A stretch of DNA of 46,570 nt, from contig NZ_SCRH01000067.1 of assembly GCF_004298145.1 (NCBI RefSeq), positions 1-46,570 of the forward strand, given 5' to 3'. The notes beneath the pieces were generated by a model. It worked only from the letters and a program-made list of their open reading frames with translations. It had not been told where the DNA came from and made no database searches. A program made the translations under genes and the position numbers. The DNA is from Mycobacterium sp. GTDB lineage: Bacteria; Actinomycetota; Actinomycetes; Mycobacteriales; Mycobacteriaceae. Every line of letters starts with the position of its first letter. Position 1 is the stretch's first letter. Positions 31,660 to 39,223 of the stretch are shown here, in pieces.

Positions 31660-32330
31660 GTCCCGCCGACGAACCCACCAACTTCTTGTACCCGTTCATC
31701 GACGCCGAAGAAGACGATCCCTCCTCGCTGCTCGCCGATTTGGCCGCGTCGGCACAAGCCAAGGCGTCGGAAAGCCGGGCGCTGCGGCACTCCACGCTGG
31801 AAGCCAACGCCGATCTGTTGTCGCAGGCCGCCGCCGAGCTGGCGCGGCGGTTCGCCGCCGGCGGCAGGTTGTTCACCTTCGGAAACGGCGGCAGCTGCAC
31901 CGATTCCACCACGCTGGCGGCCTTGTTCGCGCGCCCGCCGCTCGGCAACTCCCTGCCGGCCTGGTCGCTGACCGCCGATCAGGCGATCCTGACCGCACTG
32001 GGTAACGACGTCGGATTCGAGCTGGTGTTCGCCCGCCAGCTGATCGCCCGCGCGAAGAGCGGCGACATCGCGATCGCGATGTCGACCAGCGGCAACTCCC
32101 CCAACCTGCTGACCGCGCTGGCCGAGGCGCGCCGGCGCGGCCTGTACACCATCGGATTCTCCGGCTACGACGGTGGCGCCTTCGCGAACAATCCAAATGT
32201 GGATGCCTGCTTCGTCGTTCGTTCGCAAAGCGTGCACCGGATTCAGGAATCCCAGGCGCTGGTGGGCTATCAGTTGTGGTTGGCGGTCCACGAACGTCTC
32301 GGGAGCGATCACGGTTTGGGGGCCGCATGA
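31656..32330 (+). CDS. GmhA-like SIS-domain protein of the hydrogenase island
   Basis: 224-aa protein of the sedoheptulose-7-phosphate isomerase (GmhA) type. The phosphosugar loops FGNGGS (75-80) and STSGNSPN (143-150) are kept. The usual catalytic residues are not: the AQHIAAE helix of GmhA reads STTLAAL here, and IQExH reads IQESQ (197-201). It may therefore bind a sugar phosphate without isomerising it, or use other chemistry. An acidic N-terminal extension (about 1-40) is extra. It overlaps the SIS-HypC and hypE genes by 4 nt each, so it belongs to the maturation operon, not to cell-envelope heptose synthesis. GmhA residue comparison is from memory. Confidence 0.85.
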   Translation: MSPADEPTNFLYPFIDAEEDDPSSLLADLAASAQAKASESRALRHSTLEANADLLSQAAAELARRFAAGGRLFTFGNGGSCTDSTTLAALFARPPLGNSLPAWSLTADQAILTALGNDVGFELVFARQLIARAKSGDIAIAMSTSGNSPNLLTALAEARRRGLYTIGFSGYDGGAFANNPNVDACFVVRSQSVHRIQESQALVGYQLWLAVHERLGSDHGLGAA

Positions 32331-33439
32331 ATCCGTCAGCGGGTGACTATCTTTCGTCGGGGCCGCGGTTCGCCGAAGGCGACGTGATCGAGCGGATCGA
32401 GTCGTTCCGCCGGCGCCGCCCCCGGTTGCTCGACGACCATGTGACCCTGGCGCACGGTGCCGGCGGCAAGGCATCGGCCGCGCTGGTGGACGCGGTATTC
32501 ATGGAGGCGTTTCGGAACCCGCTGCTCGAGTCGCTGGGCGACGGCGCGGTCCTCACGTTACCCAGCGGAGAGCGCGTGGCGATGTCCACGGATTCCTTTG
32601 TGGTGCAGCCCAGGCGTTTTCCCGGTGGCTCGATCGGCGAACTCGCCGTGCACGGCACCTGCAACGACCTCGCGGTCGCCGGCGCCGTGCCGTCGTGGAT
32701 CTCGGCGGCGTTCGTGCTCGAAGAGGGTTTCGGAATCGCCGAGTTGAAGGAGATCGTCGCCGACATGGCCGCGGCGGCCGCGGCCGCCGGTGTGCAGATC
32801 GTCACCGGCGACACCAAGGTGGTGCCCAAGGGTGCGGCCGACGGGCTGTTCATCACCACCACCGGGGCCGGCGTCATCCCCGCGGGCCGCACGCTGTCGG
32901 CGCAGTCGGTGCGCGCCGGCGACAAGGTGCTGCTGTCGGGGTCGATGGGCGATCACGGCATGGCGGTCATGCTCGCCCGCGGCGATCTGGCCATCGAGGC
33001 CGATATCGCCTCCGACACCGCGTCGGTGAGCCCATTGGTCGAGTTGCTGATGGCGGCCGCCCCGTCCACCCGGTGGCTGCGCGATGCGACGCGGGGCGGA
33101 GTGGGCACCGTGTGCAACGAGCTGGCCCAGGCCTGCGGCCTCGGGGTGCTGCTCGAAGAGGAGCGACTCCCCGTGACCCCGATGGTCAACGGCGCCTGCG
33201 AGTTACTCGGCATCGATCCGCTCTACGTCGCCAACGAGGGCAAGTTCGTCGCCGTCGTCGCACCCGAAGAGGCACGGGCGGGGCTGGACGCGTTGCGATC
33301 CCACCCGCTGGGTGCCGATGCGGCCGAAGTCGGGGAAATCGTCACCGAGCCCGCCGAGAGCGTGGTACTGCGCACCGGGTTCGGCGGCACCCGGATCGTC
33401 GACATGCTGGTCGGGGACCCGCTACCGAGGATCTGCTGA
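32327..33439 (+). CDS. hypE: Carbamoyl dehydratase HypE
   Basis: ATP-dependent enzyme that dehydrates the S-carbamoyl group received from HypF to thiocyanate and donates CN to the iron held by HypC-HypD; 370 aa, AIR-synthase/PurM fold. AHGAGGKASAALV and LGDGAVL mark the N-terminal ATP-binding part, GDTKVVPKGAADGLF and RDATRGGVGTVCNEL the centre, and the protein ends PRIC, with the essential C-terminal cysteine. The ATG at 32327 overlaps the previous stop; the ~17 codons open upstream belong to the other frame. The stop is 4 bp before a copy of the dispersed repeat. Confidence 0.96.
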   Translation: MNPSAGDYLSSGPRFAEGDVIERIESFRRRRPRLLDDHVTLAHGAGGKASAALVDAVFMEAFRNPLLESLGDGAVLTLPSGERVAMSTDSFVVQPRRFPGGSIGELAVHGTCNDLAVAGAVPSWISAAFVLEEGFGIAELKEIVADMAAAAAAAGVQIVTGDTKVVPKGAADGLFITTTGAGVIPAGRTLSAQSVRAGDKVLLSGSMGDHGMAVMLARGDLAIEADIASDTASVSPLVELLMAAAPSTRWLRDATRGGVGTVCNELAQACGLGVLLEEERLPVTPMVNGACELLGIDPLYVANEGKFVAVVAPEEARAGLDALRSHPLGADAAEVGEIVTEPAESVVLRTGFGGTRIVDMLVGDPLPRIC

Positions 33440-33443
33440 AGAC

Positions 33444-33488
33444 GTGGCGATCGCAAGCGCGGCGAAGCCGGGCGCAGCGGGTCGCCAC
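33444..33488. repeat. 45-bp dispersed element (type copy)
   Basis: This is the cleanest copy in the window: GTGGCGATCGCAAGCGCGGC at the left, GGGCGCAGCGGGTCGCCAC at the right, with perfect 7-bp terminal inverted repeats GTGGCGA/TCGCCAC. It sits between hypE and the second hypC, interrupting the chain of overlapping genes. It encodes nothing. Confidence 0.9.
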
Positions 33489-33506
33489 AAGAAAGGATAA
33501 CCGCTT

Positions 33507-33779
33507 ATGTGCCTTGGAATTCCGGGTCGGATCGTCGAGATCACCGATCCCGCAAACTATCTGGCGAAGGTCGACGTCAGCGGCGTGCAACGCGCGATCA
33601 GCGTGCGGCTGCTGGAAGGCGACATGCCCGGGCCCGACGATTGGGTCCTGGTCCACGTCGGGTTCGCCATGGCCAAGATCGACGAGACCGAGGCGCTGCT
33701 CACGCTGGCGGCCATCAAGAAACTCGGCGACACCTACACCACTGAAATGCAGGCCTTCGACTCGTCGGCCATTATTTAA
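33507..33779 (+). CDS. hypC: Hydrogenase assembly chaperone HypC (second copy)
   Basis: 90-aa HypC family protein beginning MCLGIPGRIVEITD, with Cys2 intact and the usual VDVSGVQRAISVRLL and DDWVLVHVGFAMAKID blocks. It differs clearly from the copy at 28168, so it is not a recent duplication. Being next to hypD it is the likelier partner of HypD in Fe(CN)2CO assembly, while the other copy may chaperone the large subunit (inference). An AGAAAGGATAA ribosome-binding site precedes the ATG. It is separated from hypE by the 45-bp repeat and from hypD by 14 bp. Confidence 0.94.
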   Translation: MCLGIPGRIVEITDPANYLAKVDVSGVQRAISVRLLEGDMPGPDDWVLVHVGFAMAKIDETEALLTLAAIKKLGDTYTTEMQAFDSSAII

Positions 33780-33793
33780 CCCTGGGAGCGGCA

Positions 33794-34924
33794 ATGAAAT
33801 TCGTTGACGAATTCCGCGACCCCGCCGCGGCGCGGAAGCTACTGGTCGCGATCGAGCACCTGGCCGGGACCGGCGGCGAGGAGTTCAAGTTCATGGAGGT
33901 GTGCGGCGGGCACACGCACACCATCTATCGGCACGGCATCGAACACCTGCTGCCCGACAATGTCGAGCTGGTGCACGGCCCGGGCTGCCCGGTCTGCGTG
34001 ATCCCGATGGGACGCATCGACGACGCGATGTGGCTGGCCGGCCAGCCCGACGTGGTCTTCACCTGCTTCGGCGACATGATGCGGGTGCCCGGGTCGGCCG
34101 GCAGCCTGCTGGACGCCAAGGCGCGGGGCGCCGACGTGCGGTTCGTCTACTCCCCGCTGGACGCGCTGAAGATCGCCGTCGCCAACCCCGACAAACAGGT
34201 GGTGTTCTTCGCCATCGGCTTCGAGACAACCGCGCCCTCGACCGCGGTGACACTGGTGCGCGCCCGGGACATGGGCCTGCCCAATTTCAGCGTCTTCTGC
34301 AACCACGTCACGATCGTGCCGCCGATCAGGGCCATCCTCGAATCACCGGATCTGCGGCTGTCGGGGTTCATCGGCCCCGGGCACGTGTCGACGGTGGTGG
34401 GCAACCGCCCCTACCGGTTCGTGCCGGAGATATACCAAAAGCCCTTGGTGGTAGCCGGTTTCGAGCCGCTAGACATCCTGGCCGCGGTCGCGATGCTGCT
34501 GACCCAGATCCGCGAAGGCCGCTGCGAAGTGGAAAACCAGTACAAGCGCGTGGTGCCCGAGCACGGCAACCCCGCCGCGCTGGCGCTGATGGGCAAGGTG
34601 TTCGCGCTGCGCCCCCACTTCGAATGGCGCGGTTTGGGATTCATCTCGCAAAGCGCGCTGCGGCTGCACGACGATTTCGCGGAATTCGACGCCGAGCTGC
34701 GGTTCGCGATGCCCGGCGTGCGGGTCGCCGACCCCAAGGCCTGCCAGTGCGGTGAGGTGCTCAAGGGAGTGCTCAAGCCTTGGGAATGCAAGGTCTTCGG
34801 CACCGCGTGCACGCCCGAGACACCGATCGGAACGTGCATGGTGTCACCCGAGGGGGCGTGCGCGGCCTACTACAACTTCGGCCGCATGCACCGCGATGCG
34901 GTCAAGCTGGTGAGGCGGGCTTGA
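33794..34924 (+). CDS. hypD: Hydrogenase maturation iron-sulfur protein HypD
   Basis: 376-aa scaffold on which, with HypC, the Fe(CN)2CO group is built. Conserved motifs are CGGHTHTIYRHG (Cys37), GPGCPVCV (Cys65, Cys68), TCFGDMMRVPGS and GFETTAPSTA. The C-terminal [4Fe-4S] region CQCGEVLKG ... WECKVFGTACTPETPIGTCMVSPEGAC carries the full cysteine set. The start ATG at 33794 gives MKFVDEFRDP. The stop overlaps a TTG start of the DUF6390-like gene (TTGA). Confidence 0.96.
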   Translation: MKFVDEFRDPAAARKLLVAIEHLAGTGGEEFKFMEVCGGHTHTIYRHGIEHLLPDNVELVHGPGCPVCVIPMGRIDDAMWLAGQPDVVFTCFGDMMRVPGSAGSLLDAKARGADVRFVYSPLDALKIAVANPDKQVVFFAIGFETTAPSTAVTLVRARDMGLPNFSVFCNHVTIVPPIRAILESPDLRLSGFIGPGHVSTVVGNRPYRFVPEIYQKPLVVAGFEPLDILAAVAMLLTQIREGRCEVENQYKRVVPEHGNPAALALMGKVFALRPHFEWRGLGFISQSALRLHDDFAEFDAELRFAMPGVRVADPKACQCGEVLKGVLKPWECKVFGTACTPETPIGTCMVSPEGACAAYYNFGRMHRDAVKLVRRA

Positions 34925-35667
34925 CCGGCACCCGCAACGTTCACCAGGGCGCCGAGATGTTCGCCCGCTACGCTTATGCGCCCAACGCGCTGGGCTATTG
35001 CGGTCCCCCGCTGGGGGCCACCCTGCGTGACGGGTCGGTTGCCGACGTGCGCAGGGCGGCGACCAAGTTCTCCGGGGCCTGGCCGTATCTTCGGGTGCTG
35101 TCGAAGCTGACCGGCATCGCCGACCCGCTGGATTATCGGCTGGTGGAGTCGTATTGGCTCGGCGGCGGCGCCGCGGCCGGCCTGGACCCGCAGGAGTTCT
35201 TCGACGCGTTGCTGGCGATGCTCGGTCCGCAGGCGGGCCATTACTGGTCGCATCTCACGCCGGATCTGGCATGCGAGGCCGCCGGGAATCACTGCTTCCA
35301 CGTGTTCGGGGTTTATCCGTGGACGCGGTTCCTGGGCCGAAACATGGACGAGCAGCCGCTGCGTGTGCTGGACAACTGCCGAATCAGTTCCGGGACAGTG
35401 CTTTCCCGCGACGGAGACCGGGTCGAGGTGTTGTGCCGGAGACTGGCCTGGAACGGTCAGGCACTCACGCTGTCGAAACCCTCGGCGCGGGTGTTCGAGG
35501 TGTGGGCTGACGGATACAGCGCGGTGCCCGACGCGGCCGCCGGTGACGTGGTCGCGATGCACTGGGGCCGGTTGTGCGGCCGGCTCTCGCCGGAGCAGCT
35601 TTGCGCGCTGACCGACAGCACGAACCGGCAGCTGCTGGTGACCGACCATCGACTGGCGCGCGTCTAG
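34921..35667 (+). CDS. DUF6390-like hydrogenase-associated protein
   Basis: 248-aa protein of unknown function resembling the DUF6390 family seen at the end of actinobacterial hyp operons. Notable blocks are EMFARYAYAPNALGYCGPPLG (about 12-32), WPYLRVLSKLTGIADPLDYRLVESYWLGG, and NHCFHVFGVYPWTRFLG (about 123-139), rich in His, Cys and aromatics. There is no signal or membrane span. Two starts are possible: TTG at 34921, overlapping the hypD stop, or ATG at 34957, just before FARYAY. I keep the TTG because 4-nt overlaps are the rule here, but the ATG is realistic. It is the last gene of the island, 21 bp before the phosphodiesterase-like gene. Confidence 0.8.
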   Translation: MTGTRNVHQGAEMFARYAYAPNALGYCGPPLGATLRDGSVADVRRAATKFSGAWPYLRVLSKLTGIADPLDYRLVESYWLGGGAAAGLDPQEFFDALLAMLGPQAGHYWSHLTPDLACEAAGNHCFHVFGVYPWTRFLGRNMDEQPLRVLDNCRISSGTVLSRDGDRVEVLCRRLAWNGQALTLSKPSARVFEVWADGYSAVPDAAAGDVVAMHWGRLCGRLSPEQLCALTDSTNRQLLVTDHRLARV

Positions 35668-35688
35668 CTTCGACGTCAGACTGGCCCC

Positions 35689-36822
35689 GTGCCCGGTTCT
35701 CTCTGCGACGTGCTGCCCGCCGCGGCCGCCCTGCTCGGGGTTCCGGGCTCCCCGGACGAGCTGGACAAGCTCGCGGTCACGGACTGGGCGGGCTCCGATC
35801 GGATTGATCGGGTGCTCGTCGTGCTCGTGGACGGGTTGGGCTGGCACCTGCTTCCGCAGCTGGCCGGAAGTGCGCCGCTGCTCGCCTCCGTGCTGGCCGG
35901 TGCCACCGGACGGCTGACCCGGCTGGAATGCACCTTTCCGTCGACGACGCCGACCAGCCTGGTGTCCCTGGGCACCGGCGCGCCTCCCGGCGAGCACGGC
36001 ATTCTGGGCTTCACCCTCAGGGTGCCCGGCACCGACAGGGTGCTCAACCACATCCGGTGGCGAGACGACCCGTCACCCGCCGTCTGGCAGCCGGTGCCGA
36101 CCTGGTTCCAACGGCTCAAGGAGGCAGGTGTCAGCGCCCGCGCCGTGCTGCCGGCGCCGTTCATCGGCAGCGGACTGACCGAGGCCGCATATCGCGGCGC
36201 GGAATTCCGCCCCGCCGGCCGGGCCGACGACTACGCGCGGCTGGTGATGGACGACCTGGGCTCGGCGCCCGGGCTGGTCTACGGCTATACCGCCAAGCTC
36301 GACACCGCGGCCCATGTCTTCGGCGTCGGCTCGGAGCAGTGGCATGCGGCGGCGACGAGCGTCGACACCCTGCTATCGCGCCTGCTCGAGGCGCTGCCGC
36401 CGAACGCGGCGCTGCTGGTGACCGCCGACCACGGCGGCCTCAATGTCCCACCCGAGGCCCGCATCGACCTCGACGCCGACCCGCGGCTGGCCCAGGGAGT
36501 GCGGGTGGTGGCCGGCGAGCCCCGGGTCCGGTATCTGCACACCGAGCCTGGTGCCGGACCCGCTGTGCAGGCCGTGTGGACCGAGGTGCTCGACGGCCGG
36601 GCCACCGTCTACAGCCGCGAGCAGGCGGTGGCCACCGGGATGTTCGGGCCGGTCGCGCCGCAGCACCTGGAGCGGCTCGGCGACGTGGTGGTCATCTGTT
36701 CGGGCGACGCGGCGGTGCTGGCCAGCGCGCACGAGCCCCCGGAAACGTCCCGCCTGGTCGGTTTCCACGGCGGAGCCAGCGTGGTCGAGATGGCGATTCC
36801 GTTCATCGTTTTCCGGCCGTAG
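35689..36822 (+). CDS. Alkaline-phosphatase-superfamily enzyme (nucleotide pyrophosphatase/phosphodiesterase-like)
   Basis: 377-aa metal-dependent phosphoester hydrolase of unknown substrate. The first metal-binding acid is in VLVDGLGWHLL (about 44-54), the nucleophilic Thr in FPSTTPTSLVSLGTG (about 84-98), with KLDTAAHVFG and TADHGGLNVP (about 245-254) supplying the remaining acid/His ligands, the order expected for type I phosphodiesterases. There is no signal peptide. The GTG at 35689 gives MPGSLCDVLPAAA. It follows the island by 21 bp, so it may be co-transcribed, but a link to hydrogenase is not shown by the sequence. Confidence 0.85.
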   Translation: MPGSLCDVLPAAAALLGVPGSPDELDKLAVTDWAGSDRIDRVLVVLVDGLGWHLLPQLAGSAPLLASVLAGATGRLTRLECTFPSTTPTSLVSLGTGAPPGEHGILGFTLRVPGTDRVLNHIRWRDDPSPAVWQPVPTWFQRLKEAGVSARAVLPAPFIGSGLTEAAYRGAEFRPAGRADDYARLVMDDLGSAPGLVYGYTAKLDTAAHVFGVGSEQWHAAATSVDTLLSRLLEALPPNAALLVTADHGGLNVPPEARIDLDADPRLAQGVRVVAGEPRVRYLHTEPGAGPAVQAVWTEVLDGRATVYSREQAVATGMFGPVAPQHLERLGDVVVICSGDAAVLASAHEPPETSRLVGFHGGASVVEMAIPFIVFRP

Positions 36823-36904
36823 CGCAGGAAAACAACCGGACGCGAATCGAGTTCACCTCGTTCTGACCGTTCCTCGGGGTTTCACGTTGTACATTCGGCA
36901 CAAG

Positions 36905-37375
36905 GTGTTGTTCCGGGGGTGCGGCGAAACTCGGCGGTGGCAGCCGGCCACCGCGATTGTCGCAGCGCTCGGTGTTTTCGTCGCCCTCGTCGCGGGTTCG
37001 TCGTTGCAGCCCCCGTTTGCCGCGTCCACATTGCCGGAGCCGGCTGCGTGGTCCGGCGCCACCCCGGACGTCGATGCGCCCGCCGGCGTGATGCACCCGG
37101 ATGGCCATTTCTCGGCCATCAGCCGGCCCGCCCTGGCCGCGTCGCGGTCTTCGACACCGGCGCACAAGACCAACACGAAGCCGTTCCACTACATGTGGAT
37201 GACGAAGGAACGGCCCCTGACCTGGAATCGCCTGTCGCCCCACTCGGCTCTGCCACCGACGCCGGTAGCGCTCGGCCCGTCGGGGTCAGCGCCCTACGAT
37301 GCCCAATCCCGGGCACCCGCAGGCATTCCCGCCGACCGAGACATCCTGACCCGGCTCTGCATAGCCCGCGTCTGA
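36905..37375 (+). CDS. Hypothetical exported or membrane-anchored protein
   Basis: Possible 156-aa gene filling a 680-bp gap. The frame encodes RRWQPATAIVAALGVFVALVAG near the N-terminus, a basic then hydrophobic stretch like a signal anchor, followed by a Pro/Ser/Ala-rich, mostly polar domain with one distinctive block (KTNTKPFHYMWMTKERPLTW). The start is uncertain: GTG at 36905, TTG at 36908 or TTG at 36887, none with a strong ribosome-binding site. The signal-like stretch makes it more credible than a chance frame. I recognise no family. From its stop to the PPE start I see nothing but the PPE leader. Confidence 0.45.
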   Translation: MLFRGCGETRRWQPATAIVAALGVFVALVAGSSLQPPFAASTLPEPAAWSGATPDVDAPAGVMHPDGHFSAISRPALAASRSSTPAHKTNTKPFHYMWMTKERPLTWNRLSPHSALPPTPVALGPSGSAPYDAQSRAPAGIPADRDILTRLCIARV

Positions 37376-37501
37376 TCGCTGCACGCCGCGCACTACCGCG
37401 ACACGTACGCGCCCAAGGCTTGTAACCCCCGTCTCTATCTTGTAAGGACGCCCCATGTTTTCGGGTACCACTCATACCGCCGTCGTCAGGCAGAGGCTGT
37501 A

Positions 37502-38431
37502 ATGGATTTCGCGACGCTGCCCCCGGAGATCAACTCCGGGCTGATGTATTCGGGTCCCGGCGCGGGATCGATGGTCCAGGCCGCCGCGGCGTGGCACAAA
37601 TTAGCCGCGCGGCTCCGCACCGCGGCGGCGGACTACCGGGCGGTGACCGCCAAGTTGGCGGCGGAATGGAAGGGCCCGGCGCCGTCGGCGATGAACGCGG
37701 CCGCCGCACACTACGTCGACTGGCTCGACGCCAGCGCCGCACGGAGTCGGCACGCGGCCACGCAGCTCGGGGCGGCGGCCGGCGCGCACGAGTCCGCTTT
37801 CGCGGCGATGGTGGCCCCACCGGTGATCGCCCGTAACCGTACGCGCCGCATGGCGCTGGCGTCGGCGAACTGTCTGGGCCAGCACAGCGCGGCGATCGCG
37901 CAGGTCGACACCGAATACGACGGGATGTGGGCACAGAACGCCGGGGCCATGTACGCCTACGCCGACGCCGCGGCCGGCGCGGCGGCGGTCACACCGTTCA
38001 CCTTTCCGCCCGCCGATGCCGGTGCGCCGGCATGCACCTGGGCGCTGCAGGCCGCGCCCGACGTCATGTCGGCCGCCTGCCAACTGATGTCGGCCATTCT
38101 CGACGCTCTCAAACACCTGTCGGCACCATCGCCGTCCACGTTCGCATCGCCCCTTTCTACGGTCACACCGTCGCTGTCGAAATTGAATTCGCTGACCGCG
38201 CCGTCGGATTTCGCTATCGGCCACCTGAATTCGATGAACAAGGCGGCGGCGCTGCGCACACTTTTCCCCAAGCCGGCCGCCGTCAACGGCGTCAGCGCGC
38301 GCTCGGGTCGCGGGGTGTCGCTCGGCGTGCTGTCGGTGCCGCGTATCTGGATGGTGGCCGCGCCCGCGGCGCAGCGGCTCGGCGGGGACCACATCCGCCT
38401 GGTCGCGGCCAGCGAGGCACCCGGCCAGTGA
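37502..38431 (+). CDS. PPE-family protein, PPE-SVP subgroup
   Basis: 309-aa member of the mycobacterial PPE family, normally exported by type VII secretion. It begins MDFATLPPEINSGLMYSGPG with the PPE motif at residues 7-9 and has the WKG motif of the helical hairpin (near residue 58, EWKGPAPSAM, where WxGPS is usual). The C-terminus contains GVLSVPRIW (about 278-286), the SVP subgroup signature, but the protein is shorter than most PPE-SVP members. No PE gene or ESX genes are adjacent, so its export partner must lie elsewhere. AGAGG upstream of the ATG serves as ribosome-binding site. It is convergent with the SDR gene, 9 bp apart. Confidence 0.9.
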   Translation: MDFATLPPEINSGLMYSGPGAGSMVQAAAAWHKLAARLRTAAADYRAVTAKLAAEWKGPAPSAMNAAAAHYVDWLDASAARSRHAATQLGAAAGAHESAFAAMVAPPVIARNRTRRMALASANCLGQHSAAIAQVDTEYDGMWAQNAGAMYAYADAAAGAAAVTPFTFPPADAGAPACTWALQAAPDVMSAACQLMSAILDALKHLSAPSPSTFASPLSTVTPSLSKLNSLTAPSDFAIGHLNSMNKAAALRTLFPKPAAVNGVSARSGRGVSLGVLSVPRIWMVAAPAAQRLGGDHIRLVAASEAPGQ

Positions 38432-38440
38432 GTACGCCGG

Positions 38441-39223
38441 CTAGAGCGGAGTCACGTAGGCCGAGCTGATGCCGCCGTCGACCAAGAACGTCGACGCCGT
38501 GATGAATGACGCGTCATCGCTCGCCAGAAATGCGACCGCAGCGGCGATTTCGCCGGGGTCGGCGAAGCGGCCCACCGGCACGTGCACCAGCCGGCGCGCG
38601 GCCCGTTCGGGGTCCTTGGCGAAAAGCTCTTGCAGCAGCGGCGTGTTGACCGGCCCCGGGCACAGCGCGTTCACCCGGATGCCCTGCCGGGCGAACTGCA
38701 CGCCCAGCTCCCGCGACATGGCCAGCACCCCTCCCTTGGAGGCGGTGTAGGAGATCTGCGACGTCGCCGACCCCAGGACGGCGACGAACGACGCCGTGTT
38801 GATGATCGAACCCCGCTGCGCGGGAACCATGTGCCGCAACGCCGCCCGGCAGCAGAGGTACACCGACTTCAGGTTGACGTCCTGGACGCGTTGCCACGCG
38901 GGCAGTTCGGTGTTTTCGATGAGATCGTCGTCGGGTGGCGAGATGCCGGCGTTGTTGAACGCGATGTCGATGCGGCCGTAGGCCTGTGCCGCGGTGTCGA
39001 ACAGCGCGTTGACCGCGTCCTCGTCGGCGACGTCGGTGGGCACGAACAGACCGGACAGTTCGTCGGCCGCCGCGGCGCCCGCGTCACCGTCGATGTCGGC
39101 CACCACGATGGTGGCGCCCTCGGCGTGCATGCGCCGTGCCGACGCCAACCCGATGCCGCCGCCGGCACCGGTGATGACGGCGACGCGGCCCGCCAACCGT
39201 TGGGTGAGATCGACCGCCACCAC
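38441..39223 (-). CDS. Short-chain dehydrogenase/reductase (Rv2857c-like)
   Basis: 260-aa NAD(P)-dependent oxidoreductase of the classical SDR family. The cofactor motif is TGAGGGIG (about 18-25), with NNAG near residue 90, catalytic Ser near 142 and the YTASKGG motif (Tyr/Lys about 157-161). An Asp after the second strand (VVADIDG) suggests NAD over NADP. Substrate is unknown. It starts immediately after the aldehyde dehydrogenase stop, so an alcohol-aldehyde-acid sequence with its neighbours is plausible. Confidence 0.92.
   Translation of the reverse strand: MVAVDLTQRLAGRVAVITGAGGGIGLASARRMHAEGATIVVADIDGDAGAAAADELSGLFVPTDVADEDAVNALFDTAAQAYGRIDIAFNNAGISPPDDDLIENTELPAWQRVQDVNLKSVYLCCRAALRHMVPAQRGSIINTASFVAVLGSATSQISYTASKGGVLAMSRELGVQFARQGIRVNALCPGPVNTPLLQELFAKDPERAARRLVHVPVGRFADPGEIAAAVAFLASDDASFITASTFLVDGGISSAYVTPL

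Noticed and set aside
31656..32330. Annotation as a lipopolysaccharide heptose enzyme (true GmhA)
   Set aside because: The usual catalytic His/Glu residues are missing and the gene is translationally coupled to hydrogenase maturation genes.
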